Translations under genes and position numbers: made by a program | NCBI RefSeq assembly: GCF_900090275.1 | Contig: NZ_LT607755.1 | Coordinates: 3,162,001 to 3,226,000, forward strand | Reading direction: 5' to 3' | Origin: Micromonospora zamorensis | GTDB lineage: Bacteria; Actinomycetota; Actinomycetes; Mycobacteriales; Micromonosporaceae | DNA: 64,000 nucleotides | Notes under the pieces: model-generated | The model's database searches: none | What the model was told of the DNA's origin: nothing | What the model saw: the letters and a program-made list of their open reading frames with translations, nothing else | Shown here: positions 23,374-32,652 of the stretch, piece after piece | How positions within the stretch are numbered: position 1 is the stretch's first letter | How the letters are laid out: each line of letters begins with the position of its first letter

Positions 23374-25158
23374 ATGTGCGGGATCAGCGGGGAGGCCCGA
23401 TTCGACGGTCGCTCCCCCGACGCGGCGGCGGTCACCCGGATGACCGAGGCGATGCGCTCGCGCGGCCCGGACGACGAGGGCCTGTTCGCCGACGGATGGG
23501 TGACCCTCGGGCACCGCCGGCTGACCATCATCGACCTGTCCGACGCGGGCGGGCAGCCGATGGTCCGCGACGACCTGGGCCTGGCGCTGGTCTTCAACGG
23601 CTGCATCTACAACTACCCCGAGCTGCGCGAGGAACTGCGGAACGCCGGGTACGACTTCCACTCCACCAGCGACACCGAGGTCATCCTGGTCGCGTACGCG
23701 CACTGGGGTGAACGGTTCGTCGACCACCTGGTCGGCATGTTCGCGATCGGCCTGGTCGACCGGCCGCGGCGGCGGCTGATCCTGGCCCGCGACCGGCTCG
23801 GCATCAAACCGCTCTACCTGGCCGAGACACCTGGGCGGCTGCGGTTCGCCTCCACCCTGCCCGCGCTGCTGCGGGCCGGCGACGTCGACACCAGCATCGA
23901 CCCGGTGGCGCTGCACCACTACCTGTCCTGGCACTCCATCGTGCCCGCGCCACGGACGGTGCTGCGCGGTGTGCGCAAGCTGCCGCCGGCCACCCTGCGG
24001 GTGATCGAGGCGGACGGGCGCAGCCGCGAGGAGGTGTACTGGCGACCCGACTACGTGCGGGAGCCCGCCGACGCGGGGATGGACGCCGCCGACTGGAAGG
24101 CCGCCATCGGGGACGCGCTGCGCGCGGCGGTACGCCGACGGCTGGTCGCCGACGTGCCGGTCGGCGTGCTGCTCTCCGGTGGACTGGACTCCAGCCTCAT
24201 CGTGGCGCTGCTCGCCGAGGCCGGGCAGCAGCACCTGCGGACGTTCAGCATCGGCTTCGACAGCCGCGACGGCGAGTCCGGCGACGAGTTCCACTACTCC
24301 GACCTGGTGGCCCGCGCGTACGACACCGACCACCAGCGGATCCGGCTGGCCGACGACGACCTGGTGCCCGCCGTACGGCGTGCCGTGCTGGCGATGACCG
24401 AGCCGATGGGCAGTCACGACGTGGTCGCCTTCCATCTGCTGTCCGAGCAGGTGGCGCAGCATGTGAAGGTGGCGCAGTCCGGGCAGGGCGCCGACGAGGT
24501 GTTCGCCGGCTACGGCTACCACCAGCCACTGGTGGAGGCGCCCCGGCACAGCGCCGCCGAGACGTTCGCCGCCGCGTTCTTCGACCGCGACCACGACGAG
24601 CTGCGGGGCATCGTCGGCCCGGCGTACTCGCTTGAGCACGACGCCAGCCGGGAGCTGCTCACCGAACACCTCGCCGCGCCCGGGGCACAGACCGCGCTGG
24701 ACGCCGTGCTGCGCCTGGACACCCACCTGATGCTCCCCGACGACCCGGTCAAACGGGTGGACAGCATGAGCATGGCGTGGGGGTTGGAGGTGCGTACACC
24801 CTTCCTCGACCAGGACCTGGTCACCCTGGCCGCGCACTGCCCGCCGGAACACAAGGTCGCCCAGAACGGCAAGGGCGTACTCAAGGAGGTCGCCCGGGAG
24901 GTGCTGCCGGCGGAGGTGATCGACCGTCGCAAGGGCTACTTCCCGGTGCCCGCGCTGCGCAACGTGGACGGCCCGGTGCGGCACCTGGTCGCCGAGGCGT
25001 TGCAGGCGCCGGCCGCGCGCGAGCGAGGGTTGTTCCGCCCGGAGTACGTGGCACAGCTGCTCGCCGAACCGGACCGGGCCGAGGCGGCGGCCGGCAGCAA
25101 CAAGCTGTGGCAGCTCGGCCTGCTGGAGCTGTGGCTACAGACCCACGACATCCGCTGA
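23374..25158 (+). CDS. Asparagine synthetase-like N-acetylglutaminylglutamine amidotransferase
   Basis: 594 aa. The start is fixed at ATG 23374 because the next residue is the catalytic Cys of the class II glutaminase (MCGISGEARFDG). SRGPDDEG, the HRRLTIIDLS box and FNGCIYNY complete the glutaminase domain. The synthetase domain has the PP-loop LLSGGLDSSLI, then QGADEVFAGYGYH and a VRTPFLD box. Length and motifs match the family that amidates the osmoprotectant dipeptide N-acetylglutaminylglutamine. The usual synthetase partner is not in this window; a convergent YbdK-like ligase lies ten bases beyond the stop. General asparagine synthetase is the alternative. Confidence 0.8.
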   Translation: MCGISGEARFDGRSPDAAAVTRMTEAMRSRGPDDEGLFADGWVTLGHRRLTIIDLSDAGGQPMVRDDLGLALVFNGCIYNYPELREELRNAGYDFHSTSDTEVILVAYAHWGERFVDHLVGMFAIGLVDRPRRRLILARDRLGIKPLYLAETPGRLRFASTLPALLRAGDVDTSIDPVALHHYLSWHSIVPAPRTVLRGVRKLPPATLRVIEADGRSREEVYWRPDYVREPADAGMDAADWKAAIGDALRAAVRRRLVADVPVGVLLSGGLDSSLIVALLAEAGQQHLRTFSIGFDSRDGESGDEFHYSDLVARAYDTDHQRIRLADDDLVPAVRRAVLAMTEPMGSHDVVAFHLLSEQVAQHVKVAQSGQGADEVFAGYGYHQPLVEAPRHSAAETFAAAFFDRDHDELRGIVGPAYSLEHDASRELLTEHLAAPGAQTALDAVLRLDTHLMLPDDPVKRVDSMSMAWGLEVRTPFLDQDLVTLAAHCPPEHKVAQNGKGVLKEVAREVLPAEVIDRRKGYFPVPALRNVDGPVRHLVAEALQAPAARERGLFRPEYVAQLLAEPDRAEAAAGSNKLWQLGLLELWLQTHDIR

Positions 25159-25168
25159 ACGCCGCCGA

Positions 25169-26302
25169 TCAGCCGGCGGTCGTGCGGGCGGCCAGGTCGT
25201 CGACGACGGCGCGCAGGTCACCGGTGCGCTCCAACACGCGGCGCTGCCGGGTCGCGCCGGTGCCGTCGCGGCGCAGACGGGCCAGTTGCGCCAACACGTA
25301 CCCCAGGTCGCCGTGGCGCAGCAGGGCCGGGGCGATCACCGCCATCAACTCGTCGACGAGCGCCCAGGCGGGGCGGGTGCCGCCGGCGCGCAGGTCGATG
25401 AGTTCGCCTTCGAGGCCGTCGTGAGCGGCCCGCCAGTGGGCGGCGGCGACCAGACAGTCGCGCACGGGCGGCGCGGTCACCCCGGCGCGTACGTCGTCGG
25501 CGAGGGTGGCGACCAGTGACCGGACCAGCGCGGCGACCAGCACCGCGTCGTCCACGTCCGGGCAGACGTCGCCCACCCGGATCTCCACCGTCGGGTAGGC
25601 CGACGACGGTCGGGCGTACCAGTAGACCATCGCGGCGTCGAGCATGATGCCGGCGGCGATCAGCTCGTCGACGGTCCGGTCGTAGTCGGCGGCGGAGTCG
25701 AAGTACGGCGTCGGGCCGATACTGGGCCACCGTTCCAGCTGCATGGACCGCCAGCTGGCGTGCCCGGTGTCGTACCCGTCGTGCAGCGGTGAGTTGGTGG
25801 TGATCGCCTGCACCACGGGCAGCCACGTCCTCAGGTGGTTGCAGACCTGCACGGCCAGTTCCCGGTCGGGCAGCCCGACGTGGACGTGACAGCCGCACAC
25901 CGCCGGGTCGTGCGCCACCGGGCCGTACCGGCGCGACATCGCGTGGTAGCGCGGCTCGTCGGGGACCGTCCGGTGCGGCTCGGCCACCGGGGTGGCGCCG
26001 ATCGCCACCAGCCGGGCCCCGGCCGCCGTGGCGGCCTCGGCGGCGGAGTGGCGCAGCGCCACCAGGTGCGCGCGCAGCTCGCTGAGGTCGGCGCAGACCG
26101 GGGTGACCATCTCCACCATGCTGTGCCGGAACTCCTGGCGGCTCTGGTCCCGGGCGGAGCCGCGCAGCGCGGACAGCACCTGGTCGGCCACCGGCAGGTT
26201 GCGCCCGCTTTCCGGGTCGAGCAGCAGGAACTCCTCCTCGACGCCGAGCGTGAGGGTGGACAGGTCGGGCACGGTGCCGGCGGTCGCCGAACGGTACTTC
26301 AT
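25169..26302 (-). CDS. YbdK-like carboxylate-amine ligase (glutamate-cysteine ligase family 2)
   Basis: 377 aa from ATG 26302. LTLGVEEEFLLLDPESG near residue 17 is the GCS2 signature with the metal-binding Glu cluster. HSMVEMVTPVC, the CGCHVHVGLPD box near residue 140 and a late TVEIRVGDVCPDVDD strand are all typical. The family makes gamma-glutamyl-type peptide bonds using ATP and often has weak glutamate-cysteine ligase activity. It is convergent with the amidotransferase gene and separate from the sigma-factor genes upstream. Its true substrate is unknown. Confidence 0.85.
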   Translation of the reverse strand: MKYRSATAGTVPDLSTLTLGVEEEFLLLDPESGRNLPVADQVLSALRGSARDQSRQEFRHSMVEMVTPVCADLSELRAHLVALRHSAAEAATAAGARLVAIGATPVAEPHRTVPDEPRYHAMSRRYGPVAHDPAVCGCHVHVGLPDRELAVQVCNHLRTWLPVVQAITTNSPLHDGYDTGHASWRSMQLERWPSIGPTPYFDSAADYDRTVDELIAAGIMLDAAMVYWYARPSSAYPTVEIRVGDVCPDVDDAVLVAALVRSLVATLADDVRAGVTAPPVRDCLVAAAHWRAAHDGLEGELIDLRAGGTRPAWALVDELMAVIAPALLRHGDLGYVLAQLARLRRDGTGATRQRRVLERTGDLRAVVDDLAARTTAG

Positions 26303-26370
26303 GGTTTCTCGCCCTCCACTGCTGCGGCCGGCGCCTCGGTTTCCCGGCCCGGCCCGACGGCAAACGCCGC

Positions 26371-27579
26371 TCAGGACGTCGCCAGGGCCGCCGCGCGGGC
26401 GGTGAGGAAGGCCCGTTCGGCCGCGTTGTCCGTCAGGGCGACGGCTGTCCGGTACGCCTCGACGGCCTCCGCCTCCCGGCCGAGGCGGGCGAGCAGGTCG
26501 GCGCGGACCGCGTGCTGCACGTGATAGCTGTCCAGGTCGAGCTGATCCACCTCGGCCAGCCCCGCGGCCGGCCCGGCCACCTCGGCGAGCGCGACGGCCC
26601 GGTTCAGCGCGACCACCGGGCTGGGGGCGACGACCGTCAGGTGGTCGTACAGCTGGAGGATCTGGCCCCAGTCGGTGTCGGCGCTTCGCGGCGCGGCGCT
26701 GTGCACGGCGGCGATCGCGGCCTGGATCTGGTACGGCCCGGGCCGGTCGCGGCGCAGGCAGCGGCGCACCAGCGCCTGCCCCTCGGTGATCAGCTCGGCG
26801 TCCCACCGGGCCCGGTCCTGGTTGGGCAGCGCCACCAGCTCACCTGCGGCGTTGGTCCGCGCGTTGCGGCGGGACTCGGTGAGCAGCATCAACGCGAGCA
26901 GACCGAGCGCCTCCGGCTCGTCCGGCATCAGCTCGACCAGCAGCCGGGTCAGCCGGATCGCCTCGACGCACAGCTCGGCGCGGACGAGCTGTCGCCCGGC
27001 GCTCGCCGTGTACCCCTCGTTGAAGATCAGGTAGAGCACCGCGAGCACCGCGTGCAGCCGGTCGGGCAGGTCGGCGTCGCGGGGCACGCGGTACGGGATC
27101 CGGGCGTTGCGGATCTTCGACTTGGCACGGACCAGCCGTTGCGCCATGGTCGCCTCGGGCACCAGGAAGGCCCGGGCGATCTCGGTGGTGCTCAGCCCAC
27201 CGAGCAGGCGCAGGGTGAGCGCGACCCGGGCCGCCGGGGCGAGCGCCGGATGGCAACAGGTGAAGATCAGACGCAGTCGGTCGTCGCGCACGGGTCCCTC
27301 CTCGACGGGTCCGTCGGCGGCGAACAACAGGGCCGCCTGGGCGTGCCGGTCGACCCGGGACGCGTCGCGGCGCAGCCGGTCGATCGCCCGGTTCCGGGCC
27401 GTGGTGATGATCCAGCCGGCCGGACTGGGCGGCAGGCCGGTCGTCGGCCAGCGCGCCACCGCGACGACGAAAGCCTCCTGCACAGCCTCCTCGGCGAGGT
27501 CGATGTCGCCGAGGAGGCGAACCAGAACGGCGACCGCGCGCCCGTACTCCGCGCGGAACACCGCCTCCACATCCGGCAC
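26371..27579 (-). CDS. ECF42-type RNA polymerase sigma factor
   Basis: 402 aa, GTG 27579. Region 2 is [27 protein letters not shown], with [16 protein letters not shown]; region 4 is [35 protein letters not shown]-terminal DUF6596 extension of over 200 residues ([21 protein letters not shown], then TPR-like helices to the end) is diagnostic of the ECF42 group. Such factors lack an anti-sigma and act with DGPF proteins encoded next door, as seen here two bases upstream. The targets are probably its own operon and stress genes. Confidence 0.9.
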   Translation of the reverse strand: MPDVEAVFRAEYGRAVAVLVRLLGDIDLAEEAVQEAFVVAVARWPTTGLPPSPAGWIITTARNRAIDRLRRDASRVDRHAQAALLFAADGPVEEGPVRDDRLRLIFTCCHPALAPAARVALTLRLLGGLSTTEIARAFLVPEATMAQRLVRAKSKIRNARIPYRVPRDADLPDRLHAVLAVLYLIFNEGYTASAGRQLVRAELCVEAIRLTRLLVELMPDEPEALGLLALMLLTESRRNARTNAAGELVALPNQDRARWDAELITEGQALVRRCLRRDRPGPYQIQAAIAAVHSAAPRSADTDWGQILQLYDHLTVVAPSPVVALNRAVALAEVAGPAAGLAEVDQLDLDSYHVQHAVRADLLARLGREAEAVEAYRTAVALTDNAAERAFLTARAAALATS

Positions 27580-27581
27580 GG

Positions 27582-27938
27582 TCAGTCTCCGGCCCCCGCC
27601 TGGAAGGGGCGGACCTCGATCGGCAGCGTCGTGGCCAACGCGTAACGGCGGCCCACGTCCAGGGCGGCGTCCAGGTCGGGCACGTCGATGATCGTGATGC
27701 CGCCCAGGTACTCCTTGCCCTCGACGAACGGGCCGTCGGTGACCAGGACGTCGCCGTCGCGGGCGCGCAGCACGGTGGCGGTCTCCGGGCCGTGCAGTCC
27801 CTGGCCGAAGACCCACGAGCCGGTGGAGACCAACTCGGCGCGCAGCTCACCGAGCTGGCGCATCACCCCGGCCAGAAACTCCGGGTCCGGGGGCAGCTCA
27901 CCCTGCGGCTGGTGAAGGCTGAGCAGGTACAGCGTCAT
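27582..27938 (-). CDS. DGPF/YCII-domain protein paired with the ECF sigma factor
   Basis: 118 aa from ATG 27938 with GAGGAACG upstream. The YCII-like fold starts [12 protein letters not shown] and contains the [19 protein letters not shown] block, the DGPF motif that names the family. These small proteins accompany ECF42 factors and are thought to modulate them or act as dioxygenase-like enzymes. The stop lies two bases from the sigma start, so the pair is co-transcribed. Confidence 0.88.
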   Translation of the reverse strand: MTLYLLSLHQPQGELPPDPEFLAGVMRQLGELRAELVSTGSWVFGQGLHGPETATVLRARDGDVLVTDGPFVEGKEYLGGITIIDVPDLDAALDVGRRYALATTLPIEVRPFQAGAGD

Positions 27939-28063
27939 CGTTCCTCCTCGCGGGGGGCCGGCCCGTCGCCGACCTCTCATCCTCCACACGATCGGCCGGG
28001 GCCCGGATCGACAGGCCGGCGGAAAGTTTCTCGGAGGCCGGCCCGGCCCCGGGGTCGGCGTGC

Positions 28064-28137
28064 CCTTTGCTCTGCACCCACGGATGCGACAGTCGGCGGC
28101 CCACCGAGGCGTCGCCTCGGTGGGTGCAGAGCAAAGG
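28064..28137. repeat. Palindromic intergenic repeat (17-base arms, inner hairpin)
   Basis: Perfect inverted arms CCTTTGCTCTGCACCCA (28064-28080) and its complement (28121-28137). A second hairpin CCACCGAGGCG-T-CGCCTCGGTGG (28101-28123) overlaps the right arm. The two structures are mutually exclusive foldings. It sits alone in a 411-base gene-free gap (27939-28349), consistent with a REP/MITE-like dispersed element or a complex terminator. Nothing else is seen in that gap. Confidence 0.7.
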
Positions 28138-28349
28138 ACGAAGGACAGGGGTACGGTCCGCCTAGGTGCGGGTGCTGGAGGCCCTCGACCGGGTGGGCGG
28201 TGCCGGTGAACGGGCCGCGGCCGAGGTGCTGGCCGGGTGGCGGAACGACCGGAGCCGGCCCGGTCTCGGCGGGACCGGGCCGGCCACGGCCCTGGGTGCT
28301 ACCCGGGCCGACCCGGTCACGGAGGACCGGGCCGGCGCGGGCGCCCCGG

Positions 28350-30986
28350 TCAGGGGTAGGTGGTCAGGTACACCTGCTGGTTGGCCGCGTTCGCGGTGCC
28401 ACCGGCATTGTTGATCACCCGGTTGATGGTGCCGACGCCACCGAGCGAGACGGTGACCATGTTGGTGAAGCGCACGTTCGGGTTGTTGGGCACCTCGAAG
28501 GCCCGCTCCTCCACGACGGCGGGGTTCACGTTGAAGTAGCTGTAGCTGCCCAGCCCCCACGCCTGGTGGCTGGTCACCGAATCGGCGACCTTGTACGCGG
28601 CGTAGCCCCGGGTCGACCCGTTCATCCAGGCCGCCTGGTTGGGCGGGTCGTACGGCAGCTCGTTCTGGTAGAAGTACGTCCGGCCGCCGTTGCCGTTCCA
28701 GATGGTCTGGTACTTCTGGTAGTGCTCGACGAAGAGGCCGTACATGGTGACGTTGTCGCCGTTGACCGTGAGCCCGGTGTCGGCCGTGTTCAGCGTCCAC
28801 CCGGTGGGTACGCCGCTGGCGGCGTGGTCGGCCCTCCACAGCCACATGTGGTCACCGATCACGTTGTCGCTGTTGACGGTCAACGTGTTGGTGGCCTTGC
28901 CGACGTGTGGGCCGCCGATGCGGAAGAACACGTCGTGCAGCGAGGTCGGGTTGCTGGCGTGGCTCGCGGACGAGCCGGACGGCCCGACCTCCATCAGCAC
29001 CGGCGAGTTCGTCGTGCCGGCCTCGAACATCAGGCCGGCCACCTTGACGCCGTCCACATCGGCCACCCGCATCCCCACGCTGCCGTTGTCGGCCTGGATG
29101 GTGGCCAGACCGAGGCCGAGGACGACAGTGTCGGCGCGGTTGACCTGGATCGGTTCGGTGACGTGGTGCACGCCCGGGGTGAAGAGCAGGTGCCGGCCCT
29201 GGGCGAGGGCTGCGTTGATGGTGGCCGCGCTGGTGCCCGGCTGGACGACGTAGAACTGCGACAGCGAGATGGACGAGCCGGCCGGGGTCTTGTTGTACCA
29301 GCTGGTGCCGGTCGAGTTGGTGCGCAGTGCCGGCACGAAGACCCGGTACTCACCGGTGCCGTCGACGTAGAGGAACGGCTTCTCCCGCACCTGCGGGGTC
29401 TGGCCGATGACGGTGTGCGACGGGTTGGGGAAGCTCGGCGCGGGAGCGCCGTTGACGCCCTGGAAGACCATGTTCCACACCGAGCCGGTCCAGCCGTTGC
29501 CGAACTCGCTGTTGCGCGAGTACCACTGCTGCTGCGAGCCGGAGACGACCAGGCCGTCGACGCGGGTGTCGGCCATCAGGCCGCCGCTGGACCAGCCGTC
29601 TCCGCCGTTCCAGAGCTGGATCTGGTTCTGCGCGCCGCGCAGGTGCATCCGCCGGTAGGGCGCCGCCTGGGACACCGCCCAGCGCTCCACGGTCTGCCCG
29701 GCGGGCAGGGTGACCGACAGGTTCTCGGCGGCCCGCCAGAAGTTCTGGGTGGCGTTGCCGCCGAACCAGAACGCCTCGGTGCGCACGTGACCGTTGAGGT
29801 TGACGTCGTCCGGGCTCATGCCGAGGCCGGCGACCTGGGTAAAGAAGCCGAGGTTGACGTCGGCGGTGTAGGTGCCGGGCTTGAACAGCACCGCGTAGCG
29901 CTGCGGGCCGAACTGGTTGGTCTCCTGCTGGGTGAAGAGGGTGTTCAGTCGACTCTGGATCGTCGACGTCGGGGTGCTCGGGTCGAAGACGAACGTGTTC
30001 GGCCCGAGGTTCGGGTTGCGCGGGTCGGTCGTGTCGACCGGTGGCTCGCTGGTCCCGCCGCCGGTGGTGTTCACCGCCAGCTCCCACAGTGAGTAGCCGT
30101 ACGCGGTGCCTCGGGCGGTGCCGTACATCCGCAGGTACCGGCCGCTGCCGCTGACGGTCAGCGACTGCGTGCCGCCGGTGCCCGTGGTGGTCGAGTAGAT
30201 GGTGGTCCAGGTGGCACCGTCGGCCGAGGTCTGCAGCTGGAACGCCCGGGCGTACGCGGCCTCCCAGGTGAGCACCACCCGGCAGATCGTGCGGGTGCTG
30301 CCCAGGTCGACGCGCAGCCACTGCGGGTCGCTGGCGGCGCTGGCCCACCGGGTTCCGGTGTTGCCATCGACCGCGGCGGACGCCGCGAGGCCGGCGTCCT
30401 GCGTGGACGAGGCGGTCGCCGGGCTGCCCTGCGCGACGTTCGTGCTGCCGCAGGTGGGCGTGCTGCCACCGGTCTCGCCGTAGACCTGGAACTCCCAGAG
30501 CGAGTAGCCGTAGCCGGTGCCCCGGGCGGTTCCGTTCATCCGCACGTAGCGGCCGGCGCCGGTGACGGTGAGGTTCTGGGTGCCGCCGGTGCCGGTGGTG
30601 GTCGAGTAGATCGTTGTCCAGGTGGCGCCGTCGTCGGAGGTCTGGAGCTGGAAGGCGCGTCCGTAGGCGCCCTCCCAGAGCAGGTTCACCTGGCTGATGG
30701 TTGCCCGGGCGCCCAGGTCGACCTGGAGCCACTGCGGGTCGCTGAACGCGCTGGCCCAGCGGGTGCCGGTGTTGCCGTCGACCGCAGCGGAGGCCGGGGT
30801 GCCGGCGTTCTCGGTGGACGACGCGGTGGCGGGGCGGCCCTGGGAGAGCAGGGTGGGTGCGGCCTGCGCGGGTGTGGTCGCACCCGCCGGGGTGAGCGCC
30901 GCGACCAGGGCCACGGTAAGCCCGACGATCAGGTGCCGGACGGCCCGTCGGGGACGCGGGCGTGCGGATATTGCACGAGATGTCAT
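28350..30986 (-). CDS. Secreted beta-helix glycan-active protein with two CBM32 domains
   Basis: 878 aa from ATG 30986. A basic N-terminus (RPRPRRAVRHLIVGLTVALVAALTPAGA) ending AQAA is a Sec signal peptide. Two F5/8 type C (CBM32) domains follow at about residues 45-165 and 180-310, repeating NTGTRWAS, DPQWL(Q/R)VDLG and YGYSLWE. From about 330 to the end lies a right-handed beta-helix-like domain (RYAVLFKPGTYTADVNLGF, HLLFTPGVHHV, then asparagine-rich rungs). This body resembles secreted polysaccharide hydrolases of the GH55/GH87 kind, but I cannot fix the family or substrate. The nearby ROK regulator, sugar ABC importer and beta-glucosidase suggest a glucan. Confidence 0.75.
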   Translation of the reverse strand: MTSRAISARPRPRRAVRHLIVGLTVALVAALTPAGATTPAQAAPTLLSQGRPATASSTENAGTPASAAVDGNTGTRWASAFSDPQWLQVDLGARATISQVNLLWEGAYGRAFQLQTSDDGATWTTIYSTTTGTGGTQNLTVTGAGRYVRMNGTARGTGYGYSLWEFQVYGETGGSTPTCGSTNVAQGSPATASSTQDAGLAASAAVDGNTGTRWASAASDPQWLRVDLGSTRTICRVVLTWEAAYARAFQLQTSADGATWTTIYSTTTGTGGTQSLTVSGSGRYLRMYGTARGTAYGYSLWELAVNTTGGGTSEPPVDTTDPRNPNLGPNTFVFDPSTPTSTIQSRLNTLFTQQETNQFGPQRYAVLFKPGTYTADVNLGFFTQVAGLGMSPDDVNLNGHVRTEAFWFGGNATQNFWRAAENLSVTLPAGQTVERWAVSQAAPYRRMHLRGAQNQIQLWNGGDGWSSGGLMADTRVDGLVVSGSQQQWYSRNSEFGNGWTGSVWNMVFQGVNGAPAPSFPNPSHTVIGQTPQVREKPFLYVDGTGEYRVFVPALRTNSTGTSWYNKTPAGSSISLSQFYVVQPGTSAATINAALAQGRHLLFTPGVHHVTEPIQVNRADTVVLGLGLATIQADNGSVGMRVADVDGVKVAGLMFEAGTTNSPVLMEVGPSGSSASHASNPTSLHDVFFRIGGPHVGKATNTLTVNSDNVIGDHMWLWRADHAASGVPTGWTLNTADTGLTVNGDNVTMYGLFVEHYQKYQTIWNGNGGRTYFYQNELPYDPPNQAAWMNGSTRGYAAYKVADSVTSHQAWGLGSYSYFNVNPAVVEERAFEVPNNPNVRFTNMVTVSLGGVGTINRVINNAGGTANAANQQVYLTTYP

Positions 30987-31147
30987 GACATCGCCTGTCG
31001 ATAGGGGGTTACGGATGCCGGACGGGTGGGATCGGGTTGGGCCCCGTGGCGCCGTGGGTGGTGCCAGCGATGGGCGGCGCCGCGGACCGGAGAGCGCTCT
31101 CGAGTGAGTGTTGCGGCGAGATTGCGACGGCGTCAAGACATCGATCT

Positions 31148-31160
31148 ATAACACCGTTAT
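31148..31160. promoter_or_regulatory. AT-rich palindrome ATAAC-ACC-GTTAT upstream of the beta-helix gene
   Basis: Five-base perfect arms in an AT-rich island (31140-31190) that stands out from the surrounding DNA, 162 bases upstream of the beta-helix start and 57 bases past the ROK stop. It is a candidate promoter/operator for the secreted enzyme. A perfect 14-base palindrome GATGTCATGACATC (30979-30992) additionally spans the start codon. Confidence 0.4.
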
Positions 31161-31216
31161 TTATCCCGAGCCTCGGGTTTTGTGTAATTTGCCGTCGCCG
31201 GCGCCGTCGTTCCGGC

Positions 31217-32416
31217 TCAGCGGCGGATGCCGCCCTCGGTGAGGAAGCGGGCGATCGGCAGGGTGGCGGCGCCCAGCGCCACGGCGTCCACGCCGAGCCG
31301 GCACAACTCGATCGACGCCTGCTCGTACGGCTGGCGCAGCGCCTGCCGGCCGGCGGCCTCCCGGACGGCCGGCAGCAGGTCGCCCAGCGCCATCGCCGCC
31401 CATCCGCCGAGCACCACCCGCTCCGGGTTGAACAGGTTGATCAGGTTGGCCACCCCGGCACCGAGGTAGCCGGCGGTGTCGTCCAGCACCCGCCGGGCGG
31501 TGGCCGAGGTCTCGGCGGCGGCGACCAGCGCGGCGATCTGGGACTCCTCGTCCTCGCCGGGCACCGGTCGACCCCGACGCGCCTCCCGATAGCGGTCGAT
31601 GATCGCCTCGGCGCCCACGTACGCCTCCAGGCAGCCGCGCGCGCCGCACCGGCAGGCCCGGCCGCCGTACACGAGGGTGGTGTGCCCCCACTCCCCCGCG
31701 CTGCTGGACGCACCCCGGTAGGTGGCGCCGTTGGTCACCACCGACGCGCCGACCCCGGAGCCGACAAGCGCGAAGACGGCGTGCCGGGCGCCCCGGCCGG
31801 CGCCGAACCACATCTCGGCCTGGCCGAGGGTCTTGGCGCCGTTGTCGATGTGCAGCGGCAGATTGGTGCCGGCGCCGATCAGACGCTCCAGCGGCACCCG
31901 GTCCCAGCCGAGGGCCTGGGCGTGCACGACCGCCTCGGCGCCCTGCTCGACCACGCCCGAGACGCCGATGCCGACGCCGAGCACGTCGCCGGGGGCCACC
32001 TGCGCCTGGGCGGTCACCGCGTCGATGCCGGCCACCACGTGCCCGGCCACCAGGTCCGGCTCGGTCCGGGCCGGGTCGAGCGGGTACTCGATGCTGGCCA
32101 GCAGGGTCATCGCGAAGTCGAACAGCTCCACCCGGACCCGGGTCTCGCCGACGTCCACGCCGACCAGGAAGGCGAACCGGGGTGCGATCCGCAGCAGCAT
32201 GCTGGGCCGACCGCCGTCGGACTCGGCGGCGCCGGCCTCGGCGACCAGCCCCTCGTCGATCATGTCGGCCACCACGTTGCTGACCGCCGGCTGACTCAGG
32301 CCCGTGCTGCGCACCAGGTCCTGCCGGGTGAGCGGGCCGTCGAGGAAGAGCTTGGTCAGCAGGGCAGACCGGTTGCGCAGCCGCACACTGCGGTTGGTGG
32401 CACGCGCCAGCTCCAC
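31217..32416 (-). CDS. ROK-family transcriptional repressor
   Basis: 399 aa, GTG 32416 preceded by GAGGTGACGA. The N-terminal winged helix (LTRQDLVRSTGLSQPAVSNVVADMIDEGLV) is followed by a sugar-kinase-like ROK domain. It has LVGVDVGETRVRVELFDF, the GVGIGVSGVV strand, the ROK zinc motif GHTTLVYGGRACRCGARGCLEAYVG and NLFNPERVVLGG. Members bind a sugar and release DNA. It sits between the secreted beta-helix gene and the divergent sugar ABC/beta-glucosidase operon, so it is the likely local repressor of both. Confidence 0.9.
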   Translation of the reverse strand: MELARATNRSVRLRNRSALLTKLFLDGPLTRQDLVRSTGLSQPAVSNVVADMIDEGLVAEAGAAESDGGRPSMLLRIAPRFAFLVGVDVGETRVRVELFDFAMTLLASIEYPLDPARTEPDLVAGHVVAGIDAVTAQAQVAPGDVLGVGIGVSGVVEQGAEAVVHAQALGWDRVPLERLIGAGTNLPLHIDNGAKTLGQAEMWFGAGRGARHAVFALVGSGVGASVVTNGATYRGASSSAGEWGHTTLVYGGRACRCGARGCLEAYVGAEAIIDRYREARRGRPVPGEDEESQIAALVAAAETSATARRVLDDTAGYLGAGVANLINLFNPERVVLGGWAAMALGDLLPAVREAAGRQALRQPYEQASIELCRLGVDAVALGAATLPIARFLTEGGIRR

Positions 32417-32490
32417 TCGTCACCTCGTTTCCCGTCGGCCGTTCGAGGCGACTGTAACCGCCTCGTGCTTGACGACCCACCGGCCAGCAA

Positions 32491-32513
32491 CTTTAATGAC
32501 GACATAATTTAAG
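32491..32513. promoter_or_regulatory. Candidate ROK operator CTTTAAT-N9-ATTTAAG
   Basis: Seven-base inverted arms with one mismatch in a conspicuously AT-rich patch between the divergent ROK and sugar-binding protein genes. AT-rich palindromes are usual for ROK repressors. Confidence 0.45.
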
Positions 32514-32652
32514 CCGTGATGTAACTCCCGGGAAACGCCGACGGACCCCGACGGCGCACCCCCGAACCCTGTCCGCAGCCGGCCCCCGTCGCCCGACCCC
32601 TATCGGTGACGAAGGTCGGCGGACCCCCACCACGCACCGGAAGGGCTGACCC

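Noticed and set aside
30040..30900. Tandem DNA duplication
   Set aside because: The similarity reflects two CBM32 domains within one protein; it is domain duplication, not a mobile repeat.
31165..31177. CCCGAG-C-CTCGGG as a terminator of the ROK gene
   Set aside because: It is short, its loop is too tight and the T-rich side faces the opposite strand; support is too weak to list.
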